13,059 nucleotides of DNA from JAWPNA01 sp045402695 (GCA_045402695.1 JAWPNA010000174.1:1-13059), one strand, 5' to 3'. Counted from the stretch's first letter, positions 1 through 7,217 are shown. Numbers and translations: made by a program. The notes: generated by a model from the letters alone, not told the origin.

Positions 1-1185
1 AAGATCAGCCGCCCCCAGATGATCCTGGGAGTGTGCGGTTGCGTGGCCCAGCAGGAGCAGGAGAGGATCTTCGCCCGGGCTCCGTACGTGGACCTGGTCA
101 TGGGCCCCCGGCGAATCGGATCGTTGCCGGATCTGCTCGCAGAGTCCCGCGGGAATGGGCGCGCGATCGGCGTCTTCGATCCTCGAGACAGTCTCGTCGA
201 ACATGTTGATGTCGTCCGGCGCGTATCGAGAACGCGCGCGTACATCACCGTGATGGAAGGATGCAACAAGAACTGCACGTTCTGCATCGTGCCTTTCACG
301 AGGGGGCGGGAGGTCTGCCGGGCGCCCGAGTCGATCCTGCGCGAGGCGCGGGAGTGTGTGGATGAAGGGCTCGTGGAGATCCAGCTGCTCGGCCAGAACG
401 TCAACGCATGGCGCCACGGCGTGGCGGAGTCCTGGGACTTCACCCGGCTGCTGGGCGCCGTGGCCACCGTCCCCGGGGTCAGGAGGGTCAGATTCGCCAC
501 CAGCCATCCGCTGCACTTCAAGAATTCGATCATTGAGGCGATGGCATCCCACGAGACCATCTGCCACCACCTTCATCTGCCCGTGCAGTCAGGCTCCGAT
601 GCGGTCCTGAAACGCATGCGCCGCGGGTACACGCGGCAGGAGTACGTGGACCGGATCAGGTCGCTGCGGCAGCGGATTCCGGACGTCGGCCTCTCCACGG
701 ACATCATCGTCGGATTCCCGGGCGAGACAGAAGAGGATTTTCAGTTGACGATGAGCCTCGTGCGGGAGATGGAGTACGACTCGATCTTCTCATTCACTTA
801 TTCGCCGCGGCCCGGCACTTCGGCTTCCTCCTGGAGCAACGATGTCCCCGATCAGGAGATGATGCGTCGCCTACATCGCTTGCAGGCGACGCAGAGATCG
901 ATCCAGCTCGAGAAGAACAGAATGTTCGAGGGCCGCATGGTCGAAGTGCTGGTGGACGGACCGGCCGCGCGTCCCGGGGGACAGGTCAGCGGACGGATCA
1001 GCCAGAACCATCTCGTCAACATCGCCGGTGCCGGATCAGTGGTGGGACAGCTCGTGAACGTGACAGTGACGCGAGCCGGCGCCCACAGCCTCACCGGAAC
1101 GCTGGAAAACGCCTTGACATTCCCTCGGCATGGGGATATAGATGACGCAACCGGCCGGTCGCACCCTCCCCAATCCCTTGAATAG
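1..1185 (+). CDS. miaB: MiaB, tRNA-2-methylthio-N6-dimethylallyladenosine synthase (3' part, open at window start)
   Basis: This is a radical-SAM methylthiotransferase that adds the 2-methylthio group to N6-isopentenyladenosine-37 of tRNAs in the cytoplasm, using two 4Fe-4S clusters. The frame is open from base 1, so the true start and most of the N-terminal UPF0004 domain lie outside; an ATG at 19 is internal. Visible parts in order are the end of the UPF0004 domain with its last conserved Cys (GVCGCVAQQ), the radical-SAM CxxxCxxC motif CNKNCTFC (codons 262-285), the MiaB-type string LLGQNVNAWR, the barrel motifs TSHPLHF and HLPVQSGSD, GFPGETEEDF, FTYSPRPGTSA, and a C-terminal TRAM RNA-binding domain at about 900-1110. 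LGQNVN and the SPRPGT region fit MiaB better than RimO or MtaB. A short unconserved tail of about 25 residues follows TRAM. The DUF151 gene follows directly, a pairing I recall in several bacterial lineages. Confidence 0.95.
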   Translation, partial: KISRPQMILGVCGCVAQQEQERIFARAPYVDLVMGPRRIGSLPDLLAESRGNGRAIGVFDPRDSLVEHVDVVRRVSRTRAYITVMEGCNKNCTFCIVPFTRGREVCRAPESILREARECVDEGLVEIQLLGQNVNAWRHGVAESWDFTRLLGAVATVPGVRRVRFATSHPLHFKNSIIEAMASHETICHHLHLPVQSGSDAVLKRMRRGYTRQEYVDRIRSLRQRIPDVGLSTDIIVGFPGETEEDFQLTMSLVREMEYDSIFSFTYSPRPGTSASSWSNDVPDQEMMRRLHRLQATQRSIQLEKNRMFEGRMVEVLVDGPAARPGGQVSGRISQNHLVNIAGAGSVVGQLVNVTVTRAGAHSLTGTLENALTFPRHGDIDDATGRSHPPQSLE

Positions 1186-1216
1186 GGGGCAGCCGGTCTT
1201 CGAGGTCGATAACACG

Positions 1217-1702
1217 ATGCCCATCGAAATGAAGCTCAAGGGCCTGATGATCGATCCGATCAACCACTCGCCGATCATCATCCTGAAGGACCCCACTGGA
1301 GAGGCCGTGCTGCCAATCTGGGTTGGCCTGTTCGAGGCGAACGCGATCGCCCTGCAGATGGAGAAGGTGTCGACCCCGCGACCCATGACGCACGATCTCC
1401 TCAAGAACGTGCTGGTGCACCTCAATGCGAAAATACAGAAAGTGGTGATCACCGATCTGAAGGAGAACACCTTCTACGCGATGATCCACCTGATCTCCCG
1501 CGACAGCACGGTCATGGTTGATGCCCGCCCGAGCGATGCCATCGCACTGGCGCTGAGGGCCGATGCTCCCATCTTCGTCGAGGAGGAGGTTATCTCCCGC
1601 GCCAAGAGCACCGACCTGACACGCGACGCCGGTGAATCAGATCGCCTCCGGCAGTGGCTCGAAAAGCTCGACCCCGAGGACCTCGGCAAGTACGAGATGT
1701 AG
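1217..1702 (+). CDS. DUF151 / bifunctional nuclease (BFN) domain protein
   Basis: The protein is about 161 residues and is almost entirely a DUF151 (BFN) domain. Visible conserved pieces are MKLKGLMIDP, the PIWVGLFEANAIA segment, RPMTHDLLKNVL, the TFYAMIHL strand and VDARPSDAIALALR, followed by a PIFVEEEVI strand. Family members resemble Thermotoga TM0160 and plant BFN nucleases. Nuclease activity is reported for some eukaryotic members, while the bacterial role is unsettled. I chose ATG 1217 because family members normally begin a few residues before the first beta strand and GAGG lies 11 bases upstream (1202-1205). An in-frame ATG at 1142 would add 25 unconserved residues and overlap miaB by 44 bases; it also has a GGGG upstream, so it cannot be excluded. 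The gene begins 31 bases after miaB and is probably cotranscribed with it. Family assignment is firm; molecular function is not. Confidence 0.9.
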   Translation: MPIEMKLKGLMIDPINHSPIIILKDPTGEAVLPIWVGLFEANAIALQMEKVSTPRPMTHDLLKNVLVHLNAKIQKVVITDLKENTFYAMIHLISRDSTVMVDARPSDAIALALRADAPIFVEEEVISRAKSTDLTRDAGESDRLRQWLEKLDPEDLGKYEM

Positions 1703-1748
1703 CGCCACGGAGCTCGAGACCTCGCCCAACAGAATCTGCGTCGAGTAC

Positions 1749-1778
1749 TTGACACCGGCTCCGTCCGGTTCCTAGAAT
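1749..1778 (+). promoter_or_regulatory. Sigma-70-type promoter ahead of parA
   Basis: A perfect -35 box TTGACA (1749-1754) is followed after 18 bases by TAGAAT (1773-1778), a one-mismatch -10 box. This is strong for so GC-rich a region. Transcription would start near 1785, giving a leader of about 90 bases if ParA starts at 1878. The spacer contains a small inverted repeat, ACCGG (1754-1758) and CCGGT (1765-1769), overlapping the end of the -35 box. It could be an operator, but the arms are only 5 bp. Confidence 0.6.
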
Positions 1779-1877
1779 GGAGCGCCCGCGTGCGTGAAGG
1801 CTGGCTTCAAGCCGCCCGTTTTCACGAATGTCCTCGATAGCCCGATTCCCGCGCAGTCGCCTGCGCCGCCATGCGTG

Positions 1878-2633
1878 ATGATTCTCGCCATCGCGAACCA
1901 AAAAGGGGGAGTTGGAAAGACCACGACGGCGATAAACCTCGGCGCAGCTCTCGCTCAGAAGGGCCTGAAGACCCTGTTGATGGATCTCGACCCACAGGGG
2001 AACTGCACGTTGTCGTACCTCGAGCGTGACACGGCGGAGCGTTCAGTGTACGAAGCCCTCGTGGAGCCAGGCCTGACCATGCGGGATGTGATCGTGAAAT
2101 CGCCGGTGCTGTACCTCGACATCGCGCCGGCCCGCATCTCGCTGGCCAAGCTCGAGAGCCGGCTGGTCGGGGAGTTGGACAGCCACTTCCGCCTGAAAGA
2201 CCGGATGAAAGACGTCCTTGGCGACTACGAGTACATCATCATAGACACGCCCCCGACCCTCGGCCTGCTGACCATCAACGCCCTCGTCGCCGCCACGCAT
2301 CTCCTGGTGCCGGTGCAGAGTTCCTACTTCTCCTTGGAAGGTACGGATGACCTGCTCGAGACATTCGAGAAGGTGAAGTCTCGACCGAACCCGCAGCTCG
2401 AGTTGCTCGGGGTCCTGATTACGCTGCACGACAAGCGGACCGTCCTTGGGCGCGACATCAAGAAGCAGATCGTGCAGGTGTTTGGCGACAAGGTCTTCAA
2501 GACCGTCATCTCCAAGAACGTGCGGCTCGAGGAGAGTCCAGCTTACAAAGAATCAATCTTCTCGTTCGCCCCAGACAGCAGCGGCGCCCTGGATTACTAC
2601 CGCCTTTCCGAGGAGGTCATCGGCCGTGTCTAA
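1878..2633 (+). CDS. parA: ParA/Soj family chromosome-partitioning ATPase
   Basis: This is a deviant-Walker ATPase that, with ParB, moves the chromosome origin region; it binds the nucleoid nonspecifically as an ATP dimer. From ATG 1878 the protein is 251 residues, normal for Soj-type ParA, and begins MILAIANQ directly before the deviant Walker A loop KGGVGKTT. Further motifs are the DLDPQGN switch, the Walker B strand YIIIDTPPTLG, PVQSSYFSLEG, and a C-terminal EESPAYKESIF region. No N-terminal DNA-binding HTH is present, which separates it from plasmid P1/F-type ParA. The frame stays open back to a GTG at 1794, only 9 bases after the predicted transcription start; that reading adds a proline-rich, unconserved 28-residue extension. 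Neither start has a clear Shine-Dalgarno, and GTG 1875 is also possible. The stop codon lies inside the first codons of parB. Confidence 0.93.
   Translation: MILAIANQKGGVGKTTTAINLGAALAQKGLKTLLMDLDPQGNCTLSYLERDTAERSVYEALVEPGLTMRDVIVKSPVLYLDIAPARISLAKLESRLVGELDSHFRLKDRMKDVLGDYEYIIIDTPPTLGLLTINALVAATHLLVPVQSSYFSLEGTDDLLETFEKVKSRPNPQLELLGVLITLHDKRTVLGRDIKKQIVQVFGDKVFKTVISKNVRLEESPAYKESIFSFAPDSSGALDYYRLSEEVIGRV
2611..2616 (+). promoter_or_regulatory. Shine-Dalgarno AGGAGG that fixes the parB start
   Basis: A full AGGAGG lies inside the 3' end of parA, 9 bases before GTG 2626. It supports this GTG over the in-frame upstream codons and over the ATGs further in. The start overlaps the parA stop by 8 bases, a usual translational-coupling layout. 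Confidence 0.85.
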
Positions 2634-3501
2634 ACTGCGTGGACTTCCCAGCGAGATGAAAATGAGGCACGACTTCCATTTCGTGGAGGAACTGTCCACT
2701 CCACGGGAGCCTGAAACCGTGGGACGGATGATCGATATCACTCTCCTCGACGTGAATCCTCACCAGCCGCGCAAAACCCTGGGTGATCTCGCGGACCTCG
2801 TCTCGTCGATAAAGGAGAAGGGGCTGCTCGAACCGGTGCTTGTGCGGCAGGTGGATGCCCGTTTTCAGATCATCGCGGGCGAACGACGCTATCACGCGAG
2901 CAAGGCCGCCGGGCTCAGCCAGATTCCGTGCATCGAAATGGAGGTCGACGAGAGGGGAGTGCTCGAGATCTCTCTCATCGAGAACCTCCAGCGTCGAGAC
3001 CTGATGGCGTTCGAGGAGGCGGACGCGATCCAGTACCTCTGCGAACGCTTCGAGTACACCCACGAGAAGGTCGCACAGAAGCTCAGCAAGTCGAGGACTT
3101 CGATCACGGAGCTGTTGAGTATCGCGAGCATTCCTGAGGAAATACGTGAAGAGTGTCGGCGTGCCGACATTTCAAGTAAGTCTTTACTCGTGGAGATAGC
3201 GCGGCAGAATTCGACCGGAGAAATGAAGCGGCTGACTGACTTCATTTCCCGCGGAGGATTCTCGCGCGACGACGCCCGCAGGATGAAAAACCTTCCTGTC
3301 GAATCATCCCCCGTGGCGGCAGTGTCCGATGAGACGATGACGCCCGTGCCATCACGCCCCTTTACCTTTCGCTTCCACTCTCGCGAGCAACGGTTCTCGG
3401 TCAACCTGAAGTTCGACAGGCCGGAGGTCCGCAAGGAGGAGATCGTCTCGGCTCTCCGCCAGCTCATCTCGCAGATCGAAGGCGCCGACACGCTCCCGTA
3501 G
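2626..3501 (+). CDS. parB: ParB/Spo0J family CTP-dependent partition protein
   Basis: ParB binds parS sites, loads as a CTP-dependent sliding clamp and stimulates ParA ATPase. From GTG 2626 the protein is 291 residues. The order is a short basic N-terminus (SKLRGLPSEMKMRHD) that would carry the ParA-activating segment, the CTP-binding/ParB-N domain at about 35-130 with NPHQPRK, AGERRYHA (84-91) and ENLQRRDL (119-126), a helix-turn-helix at about 145-170 (THEKVAQKLSKSR), a linker domain to about 224, a variable linker, and a C-terminal dimerisation region from about 246 (FTFRFHS to RQLISQIEG). The nucleotide-binding box usually reads GERRxR; here the last position is His90. No 16-bp parS consensus was found by eye in this window, so the cognate site must be elsewhere or diverged. 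The next 105 bases show no clear terminator, only a weak 4-5 bp hairpin around the stop. Confidence 0.95.
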   Translation: MSKLRGLPSEMKMRHDFHFVEELSTPREPETVGRMIDITLLDVNPHQPRKTLGDLADLVSSIKEKGLLEPVLVRQVDARFQIIAGERRYHASKAAGLSQIPCIEMEVDERGVLEISLIENLQRRDLMAFEEADAIQYLCERFEYTHEKVAQKLSKSRTSITELLSIASIPEEIREECRRADISSKSLLVEIARQNSTGEMKRLTDFISRGGFSRDDARRMKNLPVESSPVAAVSDETMTPVPSRPFTFRFHSREQRFSVNLKFDRPEVRKEEIVSALRQLISQIEGADTLP

Positions 3502-3605
3502 TGTGTCCTTGGGTCCCCGCCCCGATCCATTACCGCCCAGGTCCAGGAGATCTCTTCTCGTCAGGCGTGAGTCCGAGCCGTGGCCCGGAAACAAGCCCTG
3601 CCGTG

Positions 3606-4022
3606 TCAATCGGCCCGGCCCGTTCCGGCCTCGCGACGCGTCCCCTGTGACCGTCCAGAGGACTGCGAAATCCATCGGATGTCCTGATGTTTGGCGCGAT
3701 CGAGACGCCGTGATACAGTCTTGCGGTTGATTCCCAGAATGTCGGCCACTCGTCTCAGGGAGGAGCCTTGCTGGATCTCGCGGATGATGGCAGCCTCCAG
3801 CTCTGGCATCCGGAGCCGGTAGGTGGAGTCGAATGTCTGGGACGACATGGTGTGCCGGCAGACGCGGCAGAGGAACCTCGGGATCGGATAGCCATGGATC
3901 TGCGTGGTGTAGTGCCCGTGGCGGAAAAACCCGGTCTTGTGCGCGCGCGTCGCCTGAGCGCAGGTGGAATTCGGGCAGAACGGAGGCCAGAAGCTCGTGG
4001 AGCTTCCATGTGAAAGAGACAT
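3606..4022 (-). CDS. Short zinc-ribbon + helix-turn-helix protein, IS1-like transposase N-terminus (no catalytic domain)
   Basis: From ATG 4022 the protein is 138 residues. It has a zinc-ribbon pattern (CPNSTC with Cys16 and Cys21, then FLCRVC with Cys52 and Cys55), the strings RHGHYTTQ and SSQTFDSTYRL, and a helix-turn-helix at about 90-109 (RRVADILGINRKTVSRRLD). This order matches the front end of IS1-related transposase-like proteins I know from Acidobacteria and Proteobacteria, which then continue with a DDE-type domain of about 200 residues. Here similarity ends near residue 113 and a stop follows about 25 residues later. None of the three minus-strand frames down to parB shows a DDE region. 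The start is backed by GGAGGA 9 bases upstream; the frame also runs back to ATG 4286 with unconserved sequence. It is either a truncated transposase relic or a retained small DNA-binding protein. Domain reading is fairly secure; status as a working gene is not. Confidence 0.6.
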   Translation of the reverse strand: MSLSHGSSTSFWPPFCPNSTCAQATRAHKTGFFRHGHYTTQIHGYPIPRFLCRVCRHTMSSQTFDSTYRLRMPELEAAIIREIQQGSSLRRVADILGINRKTVSRRLDRAKHQDIRWISQSSGRSQGTRREAGTGRAD

Positions 4023-4030
4023 CGCGTGAA

Positions 4031-4036
4031 TCCTCC
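4031..4036 (-). promoter_or_regulatory. Shine-Dalgarno GGAGGA for the zinc-ribbon/HTH gene
   Basis: On the minus strand GGAGGA stands just before ATG 4022 with about 8-9 bases of spacing. It is the reason for choosing this start over the longer in-frame reading from 4286, and it argues that the short gene was or is translated. Confidence 0.6.
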
Positions 4037-4848
4037 AGGCGGCCGAGGCCGCAACCGGCCCTGGCAGAGGGACCGCTGGAGCGCATTGAAAGGGGCATGC
4101 CAGCCGTCTGTTCGCCCGGAAGAACGCCCCCATGTGCCGAAGGCTGTGGGGGATCGCATCGCCGGAGACGATTCCCTCCGCGAATCGCGGCCGTGCGCCC
4201 GAGGACACCAGTCCGAGCAGTCGCATCACCTCAGGACACTTCTGCCGCCCGGAGGTGGGTTCTCTCCCAGGGGGGCAGGCGGTCATCGCGGAACTGGTGG
4301 ATGCGGATCGCTAGCTGGGCCCGCCGGGTTGGAGGAGAAGATCCGATCATACAGAAACGAGGCCAGCTTGCGGGAGCCGACCTCCGAGTCGTGCACTCCC
4401 GTGTCGCTGTGGAGGCTCTGGGGCCTTCCGGGATTCCCCTCGAGGATCGGCGACTGATCCACCACGATCGCTCCCAGCGGATGTTGTAGCAGAAAGACGG
4501 TAGGGGCGAAAAGCGCCTGCTTCCACTTCGGAAGGTCGCCCTGCCGGTTCCGGAGCGATTGAGCGGTTGTCGAATCTCGTAGCGCGGGTGAGTTCGTCGG
4601 GTTCATTGGGGGCCCGTCGCCTTGTTGATAGAACTAAATGATACGCCGGGGAAGCCCTGGCGTGCAGGCCTACCCTGCCAGAATAGTAAGTTGACATAAT
4701 ATCCCTTATCGGACGCTACGGAAGCTCGCCCCAGGAGCCTTCACGAAAGCAGTGGCGCTGGGATCGAGTTACCCTTTGATCACGCCAGGACGCTGATCTA
4801 ACATGCTCACCGTCCTGGCCTGCGAGAAGTCCTTTCCTTTACGGTGAC
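4037..4848. other. Gene-poor stretch between the HTH gene and lptFG
   Basis: About 0.8 kb without a gene I can support. Several open frames exist on the minus strand (4283-4606 and 4347-4697), but they overlap each other in different frames and match no full domain. The right end is more AT-rich. It holds a perfect TTGACA (4691-4696) without a convincing -10 box at 16-19 bases, a small stem GCAGG/CCTGC (4664-4668 and 4674-4678), and a 9-bp inverted repeat in the lptFG leader. The stretch probably carries the divergent control regions of the HTH gene and lptFG. Confidence 0.5.
4784..4819. repeat. 9-bp perfect inverted repeat in the leader of the LptF-LptG gene
   Basis: GCCAGGACG (4784-4792) and CGTCCTGGC (4811-4819) are exact reverse complements separated by 18 bases and lie 29 bases before the ATG at 4849. 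They could form a leader hairpin or be a two-half-site operator. No T-run follows, so it is not a simple intrinsic terminator. Function is unknown. Confidence 0.5.
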
Positions 4849-7206
4849 ATGTCGCGCATCAGCCGCTACGTCTTCAAGGAGATCCTCGGCCCGACGCTGC
4901 TCGGCATGGCCGTCTACGGGCTCGTTCTCGTAATGAACCTGTTGCTGGAAGCCGCCGAGCTGCTGATCCGACGTGATCTGCCTCTGGGCCTCGTGACGCA
5001 GTACATCCTCCTCTCGCTCCCGCGCATCATGGTGCTGGTCATCCCGATGGCGGTGCTTCTGGGCGTTCTGGTCGGCATCGGCCGGCTGTCGGCCGACAGC
5101 GAGATCACCGCGCTTCGCGCCAGCGGCTACTCCGACCGGCGCCTGCTGGTCCCCGTGGTGGCGCTGGGGCTTCTTGCCAGCTCGATCTCATGGCTCCTGT
5201 TCAACCAGGCCGTCCCCGCGGCCAACTATGCCCAGCACCAGCTCAACGCGCAGATCTTCCTGGCGGCCGACATCAACCGGGAAATCCAGCCCCGGAGCTT
5301 CTACGAACGCATCCCCAACATGCTGATCTACGCCGACACGTCATCGCCTTCCGACGGCACTTTGCGCCAGGTGCTGCTCTACCAGAAGTTTCCGACCGGC
5401 GACGAGGAGCTGTCGCTGGCGGGCTCCGTCTCGATGCGCCAGCAGCCCGCCGACGGCACCATTGAATTTCATCTCGACCAGGTCGTATCGCACGCCTGGC
5501 AAAGCGGCGAGCCGGACGTCTACCAGATCACCCGCTCAGATAACCAGGTGATCGAACGGCCGCCCGACCTCGTCATGCAGGAGATGATCCGTTCGCTGGC
5601 CGCGCCTCCCCCTCGCAACCTGCGTGAGCAAACGGTTTCCGAGCTTCTGATCACGCTGGAGGGTGTCCAGCCTAGGGCAGACACCAGCAGCGGCCGCAGG
5701 CAGATCGCCGAGACTCTGGTCGAGGTGCACAAGAAGTTCTCGTTGCCACTGACGCCGCTCGTCTTCTCCATCCTCGGGCTGCCGCTGGCTCTGGGCCGGC
5801 GGGGCGCCACGGGGAGGAGCTGGGGCTTCGCGATGAGCCTGCTGGTCATCATCGTGTCGTATGCCATGCTCACCGCCGGAGAGCAGCTCGCCGATCGAGG
5901 GTTCCTTTCTCCCGCCGTCGCCATGTGGGCGGGAAACGTGTTCTTTCTGGCCATCGGGCTCGCCATGCTCGCCACCGGCTCGCGCCTCGATTTCGGCCTG
6001 CGCTCTTCTCCTCGGCGCACCCGGATCGCCGAGGACCTCACGCTGGATGCGGTCGAAGGCCCGCAGGCCGCCGTCGAGTCTCCGCGCGGCATCCAGATCC
6101 CGCCCGGCACGGGCCCGCGGCAGTTCCCATCGACCCTGGATCGCTACCTCCTGCGGCACTTGGTCGGCCTGTCGGCGCTCGTCGCGTTGTCGCTGGCGGT
6201 CCTCTTCACCATCTTCTATGCGGTGCAGGCCATCGACGATCTGTCCCAGGGTGGCAAGGGGGTGGCGCTCCTGGTTGCCTACCTGCTCTACCTGCAGCCG
6301 CAGATCTTGTTTTCCTACGTGGTGCCGATCAGCCTCTGCATCGGCACCCTGGTCAGCTTCGCTCTTCTTGCGAGGACGCACGAGCTGACGGCGATCCGGG
6401 CCGGGGGGATTGGCCTGGTTCGCGTGGCGACCCCTTTCGTCATGGCCAGTCTCGTCATGGCGGCCCTTTCCTTCGCCGCGAACGACGCCGTGCTCCCGTA
6501 CTCGAACCAGCAGGCGAACCAGATCCGAGACCAGCTCCGCAACCGCAGCCCGCGCAGCTACCGCATCCCGTCCCGGCGGTGGGTGTTCGGCGCCCAGGGA
6601 CTTCTGTTCAACTTCAGCGACTTCAATCCGAAGAAGCAGGAGTTCCAGGCTCTGTCGGTGTTCAAGTTCCAGGCGGGTAGCTTCAACGTGGAGGAGCGGG
6701 TCTTCGCCGCGCGTGCGACCTGGCGTGACGGCGCCTGGAGCCTCGAGGACGGCTGGATACGCACGTTCAGCGGCGCCCAGGAGCGGTACGACCCGTTCTC
6801 CACGCTGACATTCGCCCAGATCGACCCGCCCGACTACTTCGTGCAGGACTGGAAGGCGCCCGATCAGATGAACTACCGAGAGTTGAGAGCGTACGTGCTG
6901 GACCTTGAGCGCCGCGGCTATGACTCCCGGGAGCTGCGCGTCGGGCTGTATCGGAAGTTCGCCGTCCCTGGCGTCTGTCTGGTGATGGTGCTGATCGGCC
7001 TGCCGTTCGCTTTCCGGATCGAGCGCCGCGGGCCCGTCTTCGCCATTGTGGTCAGCATCCTTCTGGCGTTTGTCTACTACGGCGCGTTGCAGGCATTCGG
7101 AAAGCTCGGCGAGGTGGCGCTCCTTCCGCCGCTGTTGGCGGCATGGGCACCGAACCTGCTGTTCTCCGGAATCGGCCTGTACCTCACCGCCACGGCGCGC
7201 TGGTAG
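4849..7206 (+). CDS. LptF-LptG fused permease of the LPS-export ABC transporter
   Basis: LptF and LptG are inner-membrane halves of the LptB2FG transporter, which extracts lipopolysaccharide from the inner membrane for delivery to the LptC-LptA bridge. They are normally separate proteins of about 360 residues; here 785 residues hold two complete YjgP/YjgQ units. Unit 1 has membrane segments at about 14-34, 51-78, 98-118, 298-316, 326-345 and 355-376, with a periplasmic beta-jellyroll at 119-290. A charged, Pro-rich linker of about 50 residues (377-428) follows. Unit 2 has segments at about 437-460, 470-505, 523-545, 703-722, 726-746 and 758-781, with a jellyroll at 546-700. Both carry the cytoplasmic coupling-helix motif that docks on LptB: DSEITALRASGYS (83-95) and HELTAIRAGG (511-520). 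An even number of segments plus a cytoplasmic linker preserves topology. The Shine-Dalgarno is weak (GGTGA only 1 base before ATG). lptB, lptC and lptA are not in the window. Confidence 0.94.
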   Translation: MSRISRYVFKEILGPTLLGMAVYGLVLVMNLLLEAAELLIRRDLPLGLVTQYILLSLPRIMVLVIPMAVLLGVLVGIGRLSADSEITALRASGYSDRRLLVPVVALGLLASSISWLLFNQAVPAANYAQHQLNAQIFLAADINREIQPRSFYERIPNMLIYADTSSPSDGTLRQVLLYQKFPTGDEELSLAGSVSMRQQPADGTIEFHLDQVVSHAWQSGEPDVYQITRSDNQVIERPPDLVMQEMIRSLAAPPPRNLREQTVSELLITLEGVQPRADTSSGRRQIAETLVEVHKKFSLPLTPLVFSILGLPLALGRRGATGRSWGFAMSLLVIIVSYAMLTAGEQLADRGFLSPAVAMWAGNVFFLAIGLAMLATGSRLDFGLRSSPRRTRIAEDLTLDAVEGPQAAVESPRGIQIPPGTGPRQFPSTLDRYLLRHLVGLSALVALSLAVLFTIFYAVQAIDDLSQGGKGVALLVAYLLYLQPQILFSYVVPISLCIGTLVSFALLARTHELTAIRAGGIGLVRVATPFVMASLVMAALSFAANDAVLPYSNQQANQIRDQLRNRSPRSYRIPSRRWVFGAQGLLFNFSDFNPKKQEFQALSVFKFQAGSFNVEERVFAARATWRDGAWSLEDGWIRTFSGAQERYDPFSTLTFAQIDPPDYFVQDWKAPDQMNYRELRAYVLDLERRGYDSRELRVGLYRKFAVPGVCLVMVLIGLPFAFRIERRGPVFAIVVSILLAFVYYGALQAFGKLGEVALLPPLLAAWAPNLLFSGIGLYLTATARW

Positions 7207-7217
7207 CTACTCACGCG

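Noticed and set aside
2446..2625. Upstream extension of the parB frame into parA
   Set aside because: The extra residues are Arg/Ser-rich shadow sequence of parA; the AGGAGG before GTG 2626 and the conserved KLRGLPSEMKMRHD start fix the real beginning.
3487..3507. Hairpin GACAC/GTGTC around the parB stop as a terminator
   Set aside because: Arms are only about 5 bp, the loop is 11 bases and no T-run follows.
4006..4018. Possible parS half-site (TTCCATGTGAAA)
   Set aside because: It differs from TGTTTCACGTGAAACA at too many positions and lies inside the HTH gene.
3352..4098. Minus-strand frame of 248 codons overlapping the zinc-ribbon/HTH gene and the end of parB
   Set aside because: It runs opposite the end of parB and shares the strand of the HTH gene in another frame; no conserved motif and low-complexity composition.
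4691..4722. Promoter for lptFG at the TTGACA of 4691
   Set aside because: The -35 box is perfect, but no hexamer at 16-19 bases resembles TATAAT; kept only as a note in the gene-poor stretch.
5536..6381. Long minus-strand open frame of 281 codons inside the Lpt fusion gene
   Set aside because: It lies opposite a clearly coding gene, is rich in Arg, Gln and Asp in shadow-frame style, and shows no domain.
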